From the NCBI GenBank assembly GCA_022579005.1, contig MU401632.1, forward strand, positions 1-64,000: 64,000 nucleotides of DNA, written 5' to 3'. Both the position numbers and the translations under genes were made by a program. Each line of letters starts with the position of its first letter. Within the stretch, counting starts at the first letter, position 1. The notes below the pieces were generated by a model that saw only the letters and a program-made list of their open reading frames with translations, had not been told where the DNA came from and did not search any database. This DNA is from Poronia punctata. Lineage: Eukaryota > Ascomycota > Sordariomycetes > Xylariales > Xylariaceae. Of the stretch, positions 1 through 10,484 are shown piece after piece.

Positions 1-1383
1 ATTATTAAGTTACTATACTATTAAGCTTTAATAATAATAATAAGCAATATAAAACTTTTAATTATTAAAACTAGCAAAATAGCTAAATTATATATTTTAA
101 TTAATATATATATAAAAAAATAAAGCTTTTTTTTTTTATAAAATCTGCATATACTAAATAAATAAAAAAAAACCCCTTATAAAAAGACTTTTTTCTTTAT
201 AGTAGTTCTTATTGCAGCTATATAACTTTTACTATATAGGCATTATATTAATTCTTATTATCTTATAACCTATTAAATCTAACAGTAGGTAGCTAGGTAA
301 GTAGCTAGTGCAACATAATTAGCATGCATGCTTATTACGCCTTACGTTACAGGGTAGCTGCAGGACTAAAAGGGACTAGCTTGTTTTCTGTCTCTGTATA
401 TGTAGCCATCATTTCGCGTTACTTTTTAAGACCTAGATACCTAGCCATCCATCGCACACACAATACACCAAGTCATGCTTTTCAGAATACCTTCATGAGG
501 CAGTAATCAATGCAAAGCCCTTGAAACCCAGTTGATGCGTCCACTCTGGCTGGACCTCTTCTGGTGTGAAGTTGGAGGGATCTTTGGAAATCTTCAATTT
601 TATCGCACTAGGTAGGTGGCTGTTGGTAGCTATAGGTAGGGCGCCTTAAAATTTAAGCAGGGATAGCACAGGCTAGGTATCTTTTTGCAAAGGCAGAATT
701 ATTAACCTTATAAGCTATACAGGTTATTAAAAAATAAAAAAAAATTATAGGTTAATAGAAATGAGGCATATATAAGCTATGCAAGTGTTATATTTATAAA
801 AAAAGCGATAGTTGTAGTAGAAATGGCTAGAAAGTAAAGGAATTATACTAAAGATACCAAATTTTGTATAGGGGGTGGTATCATTCCGTATCTTTCTAAA
901 AGGTGACGTATCTATGCATCCCTAGTGTACACGTACTTTGTCTCGGTAGGTCTGTCAAAGTACCGGCGCTAGCCCAGGCGCCGGGGAATCTGCATGCCAA
1001 GCCTAAAAGTGACGACGCTTCCTCTGGATTTCCAGCCGAATCAGCACTAAAGAAAATATGGGTTAACAACCATTCCTTTTTGGTCTTATCACCTGCCTGT
1101 ACTTTGACAATCAGCCCTATATTGGCTCTATCTGTGAGACTATTGAATTATAGCGTCTGTAAAGGGGAAGGTGAGAAGATGCGTTTGGATTCTGTTCACC
1201 TTGTTCACCTTGTTCCGTAAGGTACAACGTAGGTAATTACTGTGTATCTTATTAATCAACCGCTCTACTATGTACAGCGGCGGGAGATGGTACATCAGTG
1301 GTCTTTTTGACGATGACGACAACGCGACCAAAGGCAACTCGAATTGGTACACACACCGACTTCTACCCAAGGTACCTTAAGTT
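1..1383. other. AT-rich gene-free edge, RIP-like
   Basis: Roughly the first 310 bases are almost entirely A/T, with many TA and AAT/TTA runs, and a second A/T-rich patch lies at about 700-860. Composition becomes ordinary by about 900. I see no credible gene; the short open frames at 324-506 and 903-1220 have no recognisable content. The pattern fits a repeat degraded by repeat-induced point mutation, or the edge of an AT-rich isochore, but no transposon domain can still be read. Confidence 0.6.
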
Positions 1384-2415
1384 TTAACCCCTCACCAAAT
1401 CCACAGTGGCACAATGAAAAGAGCCCCCGATGCTATTGACATGCTTAAACGGACATCGAATACAGCGCATCCCCAGCCCCTCGTAAAAGTTGACTGTCCT
1501 GTCATCACTGGCCTCCACCACTACGCTCTTTCCGTCTAGTACCAGAGCGTTAAGACATAGCCAAGGGCTCGTTATGTACAACGGAGGCTCTGTCCTCTCC
1601 TCTGGAGTGAAGGGGTAGGCGACCAAGTCCCAGTCGGCAAGAACCCGATGCGATCGAAGTGCCGCTTCAGTCACCTTCTTTGGGTGGTACACCAGAAGGC
1701 CGTCGCGAAGGGGCAGAATAGTGGCGTCGATGTGCATAGCACTCGGATCGTTTACTTCCAACATCTCGATGTAGTAGCCCTCTGGAAGATGGCTTTGCAG
1801 ATAGTCTACCCCGGCTTGGTTTGTCACGTGGCTGTATTGGCCTAATATGACTTTTCCGAACCGCATGAAATCCGCCGCGTCGAACGCGGGCCGGCTGTTA
1901 TTGATTACCCACGGGTTCTCCTCGCTCTCGTCGAGCAAGGTGTCGGCAAAAGTCTCTTGTGGCCGGCGAACAATCTTTGCATTCGCGTCCATTAGAGATA
2001 GTTCCTCGAGGATATCATCGAACGCCAACTCGATCTCACGGGAACGACAGGGCCAAGCGAAGCAGGCCTCGATTAGTGTATTTCCCACACTGATGAGGCC
2101 GTCGCGCGGCATGGCTCCCGTATAACCCTTTTCGCTTAGCCAGTCGATACCCTTTGGTCGATATACCCGAATACCCTCTGCTTCAAGGATGGCGGCGAAA
2201 CAGTCGAGCTCCGCCTCGGCTTTTTCAACTATGCTGTCAGGGAAGGGCGAGTTGGGCTGGAAACTATGTACATGCGCCGAAGGCATCGTCGCTGCAATCA
2301 TAGGGGCTGGTGCTGCTGGGAAACAAGCTCGACCGGCTCGTCCCACAATCACGGCTTTCAGAGGGGACCATTCATTGTCGGCTTTAACAGACGGGGTATC
2401 GGATTTGGGTACCAT
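1384..2415 (-). CDS. Glycine/inosamine-type amidinotransferase family protein
   Basis: Single-exon gene of 343 residues starting at the ATG whose complement is 2413-2415 (MVPKSDTP...). The frame runs a little further upstream only through a GTG. The fold is that of L-arginine:glycine amidinotransferase and its relatives, which move an amidino group from arginine to an amine through a Cys intermediate. Visible signatures are WSPLKAVIVGR near residue 16, the Asp region AFDAADFMRFGK (about 177-188), the His motif MHIDATILPL (H228) and the Cys motif SFHCATVDLVR (C335) just before the C terminus, so the triad looks intact. It is shorter than animal AGAT (about 420 aa) and lacks an obvious mitochondrial presequence. 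The acceptor amine cannot be read from the sequence. It lies beside an NRPS-like relic and an AT-rich edge, so it may be a survivor of a secondary-metabolite locus; that is inference. Confidence 0.85.
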   Translation of the reverse strand: MVPKSDTPSVKADNEWSPLKAVIVGRAGRACFPAAPAPMIAATMPSAHVHSFQPNSPFPDSIVEKAEAELDCFAAILEAEGIRVYRPKGIDWLSEKGYTGAMPRDGLISVGNTLIEACFAWPCRSREIELAFDDILEELSLMDANAKIVRRPQETFADTLLDESEENPWVINNSRPAFDAADFMRFGKVILGQYSHVTNQAGVDYLQSHLPEGYYIEMLEVNDPSAMHIDATILPLRDGLLVYHPKKVTEAALRSHRVLADWDLVAYPFTPEERTEPPLYITSPWLCLNALVLDGKSVVVEASDDRTVNFYEGLGMRCIRCPFKHVNSIGGSFHCATVDLVRG

Positions 2416-3555
2416 AATGGCGGATGTTTGCAAGAACACTGGTAGTGTTGGACTGTTCTGGCTCTGGTCTTCGCAGCCTAGTGGTAACTTTTAAAACACA
2501 ATCGGAAGCATAGAAATATATATGTCCTCCTCCAAAGTCGGTCGGTATACAGACGATGCTCGCCAAAACGTAATTGCCTATGTTATGTGGTCTTCTGACA
2601 TCAGTTCGTATCACGAGACAACTTGAATTGGCCTTTCAGCTCGGGTCGTCCAATCCATATCCCAACTCTCGGCAAACCGACCTGGGTTTTACATAACATA
2701 GCCGCCCGATGATCATGTACAGTAACAATGTATGCTTAAAAGCGTACAGGAGAATTCCAAGTCGTTTTCCTTGCATAGCAGAAACTAGTGAGAAAGGTTA
2801 GACTAGTGGCCCCTGGAGAGCTGAATGTATGTTCCCGACTCCATTGTTCATGCGAGGGTCTTCGACAGCGATCATGATGGCAGACCAGCCACTCCAGCCT
2901 CACTAATGTGAGGTCGGAGAATTTGCTAATGGATAATAGCGGTTGGTGGCCCACAACTTGTACTCGTATGTCCCATACCGTCATAGGTGTTGTCAAGTCC
3001 AATCAACTACCGTACCTAAGGTACCTACCATTCTTGTGGTCGAAAATGGCAAGAGAAATGGGAGGTGCAGGTACGCTTCAGTTCCATTGGCTGATTTTTT
3101 TACTTACCTAACGTACCTTACCTTTGGTAGACGCTTCGAGTTAGACAGATCAATCGACCACACTTGCCCGCAATTGCAAGGACGGGCAGGTAAATCTAGC
3201 GGTAAATCAGAGGTCATACCTGTCCCTACGTGACGTGACGTGAATCGATAGATGAAAGCAATCTTGTAGGCCAAAACTCGGATAGCGTGACAAGAAAAGA
3301 GGAAAACAGTAAATATCATGATGTTGTACCGCCGGCAAATAGAAGGGGACCGTGAACTTGCGTGTGCCGGTGCGGTGCTGGATGGCCGACGTTAAAGAAC
3401 CTACGATACTCTCACTCGAGACAGTGCGGACGTGTCACGTACTTGAGATGATATGGTATATTCTAATGCGTTAGGTTTACGGCGTTTGATCGAGTCACAA
3501 CCTATCTAACACGTACTCACCGGCGTCCCTCATCGAAGCTAAAGGGACCGGTCTG
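2416..3555. other. Intergenic, upstream of the amidinotransferase gene
   Basis: No gene is supported. A short tandem ACGTG repeat (ACGTGACGTGACGTGA) at 3228-3243 gives overlapping TGACGTGA sites, which resemble the TGACGTCA-type sites bound by bZIP regulators. It lies about 0.8 kb upstream of the amidinotransferase start. Binding is not shown by the sequence. Confidence 0.4.
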
Positions 3556-3559
3556 CGCG

Positions 3560-4650
3560 CCACCTACAAAATCCGTCGGAATAATCCCGGTTTGGGTCGG
3601 CTGTGATACTGCGATATGGGTCACTGGGCCGAATGCTGAGCCACTCTCGTCACTAGGGTCCGAATACGATATCATCAACCAATTTAAGCATGAGGCACTG
3701 AATGACGCTCCCGCTTTTATCGTGAACTGCGAGCTTCAAAAGACTCGTTCTTGACTACCTATCAGTCGGACTTTTGATGAGAAAGGCATGTAGCGACAAA
3801 AGGCCGAGCGGCTCGCCCACCACCTCGAAACCATCTTATTGCAGTTGGGCCAGAAATCGCTGGACTCGACAAAGCCTTTGGCAGATATCTTATACCATCA
3901 ACAAGAGATTCGCGATAGAAGTCTAGCAAAACGCCAAATCTGGACCGGGGACCTGATTCATTCAGTTCATGTTCATCCAGGCCGACGAGAAACCCGAACG
4001 CGTCAGTAAGTGATCCGTGTGTCCCACTCGCTCTGTGACGGAATCAGCCTCGGTCCCTTACTGAGACCCTCGCTATATCTATTGAAAGCGGTCTTTGCCA
4101 GTTGCTAGGTCTTTTTAATCATTTATTGGTACGAAACATCGATGAGGGAAAATCGTCCGAACGCCGGGCTTGTCGATACTAGCGCCCACTCTTATCGAGG
4201 TCAGCAACGACATATATCGGTACCTCCCGGGAACTCACCTGGGCGATGTGGTGCAGAGAAGAGAACGAATTTTGTTACCCGCGCGATGAAGTCTTGATCA
4301 ACTTCCAGCAGCAGCGCCTCCGTGGACCGTGGTGTGGCTTCCGAATCGACCGGCCTGTCACAGATCAAACGTGAATAGACTAACCTAGCCAAATCGACGC
4401 ATAATATTGCTGTGTTATCACCGTATCAGAACATTGACCATACTACAAGCTCTGCAATTAATTCCCACCCAAGATTGGACATATCTCTGTTTAGTACTAC
4501 GGCTATCATGGCCCGCGAGACGGCGGTATTTCTCGTAAAAGTTCTGCGAGTGTGTAGAGGGAGCAGAGTCAAAGGGCTTGTGGACTTAAGGGTGCGGCTA
4601 AGTGCGCAAAACTGCATGCAAGATTGATCTTACCAGCGGCCGCTTCAAAC
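3560..4650 (+). pseudogene. Relic of an NRPS-like gene (condensation/adenylation fragments)
   Basis: No open frame of useful length survives, but several stretches in different frames look like nonribosomal peptide synthetase pieces separated by stops and frameshifts. About 3560-3660 reads VGCDTAIWVTGPNAEPLSSL, resembling the adenylation-domain region before the GELxxxGP motif. About 3810-3895 reads AERLAHHLETILLQL followed by STKPLADI, resembling the C-terminal edge of a condensation domain. About 3960-4000 reads FIQADEKPERVSK, and after a stop and shift 4013-4060 reads IRVSHSLCDGISLGPLLR, which carries the HxxxDG signature of condensation domains. Around 4200-4320 are further fragments (YLPGTHLGDVV; YPRDEVLINFQQ). 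The motif order is not that of one intact module, so deletions or rearrangement are likely. The family assignment rests on motif recognition only. Confidence 0.5.
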
Positions 4651-5321
4651 AGTGACGGCCTATTCATCATCGTTGGAATCTATGTCAGCAACCTCGTTCT
4701 CCCCCGTACCCGATAACGAGCGTACGGCACAGGCCAATGACTACCTGGTAGTTATAAGGGGTGGAGACGGGCAATATACAAGGCAGTTGATCCTGAACGG
4801 CGGTGTACTATAACGAAGTACGACTATATAACAGATGATGATGCAAGCAGTCAGCAACACTCACGGCGCAAACACCCCAACGACGCCACTGCGGGCGGCC
4901 TACCTTCCTTTTACGGTGCATTTCATAGATACCTAACTGATTTCTGGTTGGCACTTTTACAGTTAATCGAGGTAGTCTACGGGGTAAAAAGCAGCCTCTT
5001 GTCGGGGGGGACGATAAGAACAGACCCCCGCCTTGGCGATCCCGATATCCGGGATTCCGCAAGATATGACAGGACCCCCTCATTTCAGTCTTCATGGTTA
5101 CGACCGTTGAGGATGCGATCTTGGATAATGAAATCAAATCTTACGTGTATTTTTAGATCGATGTATAAGATCCGACCCCAGTGTTCGAAAATGTGATAAA
5201 AAGTAAATAGATAGCTAGCTCGCAACCCGACATCACTCGGCAAATACCAGTCCCGTGGTCGCACATCACACAGGTACAACGGAGTATACATAATATACAG
5301 ACTTAACCTTGAGCTGAAAGT
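4651..5321. other. Intergenic between NRPS relic and S28 peptidase gene
   Basis: No gene supported. Overlapping short frames on both strands here have no recognisable domain. The last 100-200 bases presumably hold the promoter and 5' UTR of the peptidase gene; I see no clear TATA element. Confidence 0.4.
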
Positions 5322-7560
5322 ATGAGGGCACTGAGGTTACTAGCCCTCGCTTTGGGGGTCCAAGCTATTCGACGCAAACGCGATGTGGACGCGGATCGGA
5401 CAGACCTTCAGTACGAGGCGCATTACTTCAAGCAGAAGATCAACCACTTCCCCGAGAATAAACTCCCGTTTGCCAATGAGACTTTTACGCAAAGATATTA
5501 TTTCGATTCTTCGTATTATAAACCAGGTGAGTCAAAGTACCTAACTTGTTCAGAATGCCCCAGGTATCATTCATGCTGACAAGATTCAAGGCGGACCGGT
5601 GTACCTTTACATCAGTGGAGAGACGAGTGGTCAGTTTCCTTCTACGAAGAAGCTCTAGCTTTAAACGAAATCTTCCAGTGGTAACATGATGGAATATAGG
5701 GCCCAGTCGGTTCTCGAACCTGCAAACGGGAATAATTCAGATTCTCATGCAAGGTCAGTAACCCGGGCATACATGTTCCTTTCATTTCGTGCTGTTAATG
5801 CAATGTTACATGAAAGCCACCAACGGCCTCGGAGTCATCCTCGAAAACAGATATTACGGAGAAAGCTACCCATTCAACACATCAACAACAGACCAACTAG
5901 CCTTTCTCAGCACGGCCCAGACAATCGCCGATAACAGCTATTTCGCCCAGAATGCCGTGTTCCCCGGCGTAGACCAGGACTTGACGGCACCTGGGACCCC
6001 CTGGATCCTCTATGGCGGTAGTCTAGCGGGGGCCCAGACGGCCTTTTCGATCAAACAGTATGGCGATGTGCTATATGGCGGGATTGCTTCCTCTGCGCCT
6101 ATTCATGTTGTTGTGGGATATCCGGAGTGGTACGAGCCTATTCAGAAATATGCGCCTCAGGTTCGTCGTCGTCCTTACTAGGTACCTACCTGGTCCCAAT
6201 GTCAACTGATTCATATCCTGACATACCTACCTACGCAGGACTGCGTGGCGCGTATCAACAACATAATCGATAAATTCGACGCTCTGGTCGCAAAAAACCA
6301 GACAGCAGCTATCAAAAAGTTCAAGGCCCTCTTCGGGCTCGAAACACTGACTGATCATCGGGACTTCGCCTCGGCTATCGTGGATCCGATTGGGAATCCG
6401 GGCAGTTACTTCTCTAATACGTGGCAGGAGTTGAATTGGAATTCGACATATGGATCGCGCGACTTTTATTATTTCTGTGGGAACATTACGGATATCGATT
6501 CCCCCCCGGAGATTCAAGAGGTTGATTATCTGATGGGTAATTTTACGGCGGGTGAGCCTTGGGTTGGGTTGGGGGGGTATGCTGTGAGTATTTCTTTTTT
6601 TTTCTTCCCATTCTTTTCCTTGTCTTGGGGGAGAGAGTGTGTGTGTTTGAGGCTAATTCTGTTCACGATAGCATTATATCAAGACTTATACTCGTCATTT
6701 ATGCGAATCTGGCGAGTATAACAGTCATGACTGCTGGGTGAGTTTTACTCTGGATGACTAGGGGAGTGAGAAGACAAGACCTATTGACTAAGTATGGAAA
6801 GGGAACGCAAAATGAGACTGCCTGGAAAGATATCAGTAACGGCAGTGGTCGTTCTTACTTGTACACGAGTTGTACGGAGCAGGTGAGTTAGCTCTGGATA
6901 AATAACTTGGATGATGTCGTCTTAAACTGAACCGCAATCCGCCCATCTATCTAGGGAGCATACATAGACGCGCCGAAAGAGGGTCCCAGTCTATTGTCTC
7001 GTGTCGTCGATACCTCTTACGAGCAGCAGTGGTGTAAAGTGAGTATTCTCCTCTTTACTACCTTACCTACCTCCTATTCCACATAAGAGCCCTTTATCTG
7101 TTTCTGACCATGTTGAAAGTGGGCATTCCCCGACGGCGAATACAGCAAAGTCCCTCCCCAACCCGACGTAGGCGCATACAACAGTTTCGGCGACTTCAAC
7201 CTCACAGCCCCTCGTCTAGCATTTATAGACGGCGACCAAGACGTCTGGAACGGTCTCTGCTATCACTCGCCTATTGCTCCCCCGCGGAATCAGTCATCTG
7301 GCGTGGAAGAGTTGCTCATTACTGGGGCTGGTCACCATTGGGATTCGGCGGGGATCTTGGATGTTCAGGCCGAGCCGCAGTTTATTAGGGAGGCGCATCT
7401 GTGGGAGATTCGTACGGTGAAGAAGTGGTTGAGGGAGTTTGAGGATTGGAAGGTGGAGAAGAAGTTGGAGAAGAGGAGAGAGAAGAAGGAGTGGAATAGG
7501 GGGGTTAGTGCTGGGCTTAGAGATGGTTGGGCGAAGAGGGCTGTGAGGCTTTCTTATTAA
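5322..7560 (+). CDS. Secreted serine carboxypeptidase, family S28 (prolyl carboxypeptidase-like)
   Basis: Nine-exon gene reconstructed as 5322-5526, 5591-5629, 5700-5753, 5817-6160, 6239-6583, 6672-6737, 6802-6882, 6955-7038 and 7120-7560. The lengths sum to 1,659 nt, an open frame of 552 aa. Exon 7 could start 9 nt earlier (6793) in frame. The protein starts with a short signal peptide (MRALRLLALALGVQA). S28 landmarks are KINHFPENKLPFANETFTQRY, GPVYLYISGE, NRYYGESYPF, the nucleophile motif YGGSLAGAQ (S168), DGDQDVW (Asp about 447) and TGAGHHWDS (His 478/479). The family cleaves after proline or removes N-terminal dipeptides in acidic compartments or outside the cell. The C-terminal 60 residues are very rich in Lys, Glu and Arg (EKKLEKRREKKEWNR) and extend past the His motif. 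Domain and catalytic triad look intact. Confidence 0.9.
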
Positions 7561-8593
7561 AGTCATGGGTTACCTGGATTAGATACTTGGGGACCGGAAC
7601 GGTAGGTACATGAGGGATGTCGTTTGATGGTATGTTGGACTTGTTAATACGGAGATAAACCAATGTCCGTATTTTACCTGTTTACACTCGACCTTGGCTC
7701 GTTTCCCTAGGGGGACTTGTCGAGAGGTTACTAGGCGGGGTTTGCCGAGATGTCATCCCCATGGGCCATCTTTGTTGGCTTTAGAAGATGGCCGATATAA
7801 GCTACTCTCCCTTAAATAGGAGGTACTTTTCGTAAGAGTTATCGCCGAGTCATCTCTACGTGTGAAAGAGCGAATGTGAATATCAACGTTCTTCCGTGTG
7901 TACCGCCTAGGAAACGATGCACCATTGCTTCTGGGAACTCTTGGTGCTACTGCCCACTGCATCTTCTGTGACCTTGGGACGTAAAGAAGGTAATTCTTAA
8001 CGTACGGTACTTACTGGTATCCAGAGTATATCCATCCTCTGCAGTGAGATGTTTCGTGAACTTACCGAAACCAAGCATTAGCGATATCATAGAGGTGCTA
8101 CGGATCGTATATTGCCCTACACCTACCGACAGATACATATGCACATACACATACCTATACCTATTCCCCCGCTTCAATTTCGTGGTAAGCTGGCGTCCAG
8201 AGTAGGTTAGACATGCTGGATACGCGGAAACATCCCCATCTAATCCGCCTCACAAGATGTTGCAAAAATATTACGTCAAAATCAAAACAGGTCGGTCCTT
8301 AGTTTGATGATGACATAATCCCGGTTCTTCTTGAAAACAATGTCTTGTCCCACGGCTATGGGATTCCAGTGCATGGGCAGCCTGTAGGTACATAGCCGCG
8401 GGCATTCCCAACATGTTTTGGTAAAGGAGGGCACCAATAATGCTGTTGTTACCCGTGGGTGTGAACCCCTCATCTGCAAAGCGAGCGGTCTGATCGCGTG
8501 GCAAGATTTTGTACACGTAGAGACACCTGCTCCCCCAGCTATCCCTGCGTATGAACCGGTTTGGTTGGCCATTCAACTAGATCCAACTACAAC
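7561..8593. other. Intergenic between S28 peptidase and tRNA-Arg
   Basis: About 1 kb without a supportable gene. Two nested reverse frames at 8271-8576 have no known domain and no paired exon. I see no repeat or terminator worth naming. Confidence 0.4.
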
Positions 8594-8679
8594 GGTTCCG
8601 TGGCCTAATGGCTAGGGCGCTAGATTTCGGTTCTTATTCGATTCTCTAGAGATTGTCGGTTCGAGTCCGGCCGGAATCG
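8594..8679 (+). tRNA. tRNA-Arg (anticodon TCG) with a 13-nt intron
   Basis: A full cloverleaf can be drawn. Acceptor stem GGTTCCG/CGGAATC has one G-T wobble. The D arm has stem GCCT/GGGC and loop AATGGCTA. The anticodon stem is CTAGA/TCTAG, variable region AGATT, T stem GTCGG/CCGGC with loop TTCGAGT, and discriminator G at 8679. The anticodon loop fits only if about 13 nt (TTCTTATTCGATT) immediately 3' of position 37 are an intron, the usual place for nuclear tRNA introns. The anticodon is then TCG, decoding CGA arginine codons. The mature RNA would be 73 nt before CCA addition. Internal A box (TGGCCTAATGG) and B box (GGTTCGAGTCC) are both good. Confidence 0.9.
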
Positions 8680-8687
8680 ATTCATTC

Positions 8688-8694
8688 TTTTTTT
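8688..8694 (+). terminator. RNA polymerase III terminator of tRNA-Arg
   Basis: A run of seven T residues begins nine bases after the tRNA discriminator base, the expected form and distance for a Pol III stop. Confidence 0.75.
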
Positions 8695-9204
8695 CTCTGT
8701 TGTTAAAAGAGAATTTTGTGTGGGATTTTCTGTTGTGTCTTTTGTGTACTTTTGTTTTTGTGTCGACCCTTGCTTTTTGCGTGGGAGTTGAGTGGCTGGC
8801 AAAGCAAATCGGACCGTAACAACGTCGTACCTGCCAACTGCAATGGTTAAATTACTAAACCCTACCCTGTAGCACTGACTCGCAGGCGGGACAGACATGA
8901 CATTCGGGGCAGTTTTGGGGGTATGTCGTCCCGCTGAAGAGACCCTGTATCATGAAAAAGGTCTTGGCGCCGGTGTCGGCCGGTCCAGTCAAAAAAGTCA
9001 CCCTTCACCGCCAATGGGAAATAAGTGGCATCGCGACTCTTCGAGATTTGAGAGTCGTCGTCGTCGTCGTCGTTGTCGTCTTTGTTGTTGTTATGTTTGG
9101 CGCAATTCCCCGGTGACGATATATCCGCCGTTTCCGAAAAGTCTCGGTCGAAGGAGCAGCAGGAGTGCTCGGCGAGGGCAGTTTTCCACGACGCAATTCA
9201 CATC
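8695..9204. other. Spacer and 5' region of the sideroflexin gene, with GTC/GTT repeat
   Basis: No independent gene. A trinucleotide microsatellite of GTC units passing into GTT units lies at about 9054-9092, probably in the promoter or 5' UTR. It is open in several frames, which explains the spurious low-complexity frames here. Confidence 0.5.
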
Positions 9205-10484
9205 ATGTCCGCCTCCATCCCTGGCAATCGGGAGCTGCCCGAGTCGCAGTATGACCTGAGCACGTACTGGGGTCGCGTGCGCCATACTGCCAGTATCACC
9301 GATCCTAGGTGAGTTTGCATTGTTCAAATTCTTTCCATCTACAATGTTTACGAGAAGCGGTCCAAGTCAGGTTTGACTAACTTGCAGTCACTCTCCAGGA
9401 CCCTGTTGGCTGGGACGAGCGGCCTCGAAAATGCGAAGAAGTTGGTCATGGCATACAAGCAAGGAGATATTAAAGAGATGACACCCGAGCTATGGAAGGC
9501 GAAGAAGATTGTCGATTCGACATTACATCCTGGTACGATTTACACAACAAACCTCGTAATCCTCATGCGACCCGGTCCGGCGAATACAGACAAAGCTGAC
9601 AAGAGATGATGGTAGATACCGGGAAACCCGTTCTCCTACCTTTCCGGATGTCTTGCTTTGCCCTTTCGAACCTGGTCGTCACTGCAGGAATGTTGACACC
9701 AGGTCTATCGGTATGCGCCTTTCCTCTTTACACATGTCATAACCTACCTCTGCGCAATGTAGATCGATCATTGACACTTTTACGCATCACTTAGAACGTC
9801 GGTACTGTCCTCTGGCAAATCGGAAACCAATCTCTCAACGTCGCCATCAACAACGCCAACGCGAACAAGTCCACGCCACTATCATACTCCAAGATTGCAC
9901 AATCCTACTTCCTCGCCGTCGGCGCCTCATGTTCCGTAGCCGTTGGCCTGAACTCCCTCGTCCCCCGCCTAAAGCGCGTATCGCCCTCGACGAAACTGAT
10001 CCTCGGCCGTCTCGTGCCCTTTGCGGCCGTCGCCTCGGCCGGCTTCCTCAACGTGCTCCTTATGCGCGGCGAGGAGATGCGCGTCGGCATCGATGTTTAC
10101 CCTGTCCTGTCGGAGACGGACAAGGCGAAGCTCGTGGCCGAAGGTCGGGCAGAGAGCGATGTCACGTCACTGGGCAAGAGTCGCAAAGCAGCTACGTTGG
10201 CTGTCGGCGAGACGGCGCTGAGCCGTGTGCTCAACAGTAGTCCGATCATGGTAGTCCCGCCTCTGATCCTCGTGCGTCTGCAACGTACCCAGTGGTTGCG
10301 TAATAACCCGCGATATACCATCCCCGTGAACCTAGGCCTCATCCTCGGTATGAGCTACGTTGCGCTGCCGCTCGCCTTGGCGGCGTTCCCTCAGCGGCAA
10401 AAGATTAGTGCCGAGAGTCTAGAGGAGGAGTTTCACGGTCGTGGGGGTGAAGGTGGGTTGGTTGTCTTTAATCGCGGAATCTGA
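9205..10484 (+). CDS. Sideroflexin (mitochondrial serine/amino-acid carrier family)
   Basis: Four exons: 9205-9308, 9399-9532, 9616-9710 and 9795-10484, total 1,023 nt, 340 aa. Each junction restores the family sequence; the first intron's 3' end is the AG at 9397-9398, giving SITDPRTLL. Sideroflexins are inner-mitochondrial-membrane proteins; animal SFXN1 carries serine into mitochondria for one-carbon metabolism and yeast Fsf1 is the fungal member. Landmarks are YDLSTYWGRVRHTASITDPRT near the N terminus, the HPDTGKP motif at exon 2/3, asparagine-rich NQSLNVAINNANANKS, and about four or five hydrophobic segments toward the C terminus (for example SYFLAVGASCSVAVGLNSLV and INLGLILGMSYVALPLALA-like). 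The first ATG follows an in-frame region without family content, so 9205 is preferred over upstream frames. The C-terminal tail (FHGRGGEGGLVVFNRGI) matches the usual ending. Length is normal. Confidence 0.92.

Noticed and set aside
1..310. Telomere or mitochondrial DNA origin for the AT-rich edge
   Set aside because: No TTAGGG-type arrays and no mitochondrial gene content; RIP or an AT isochore is the simpler reading.
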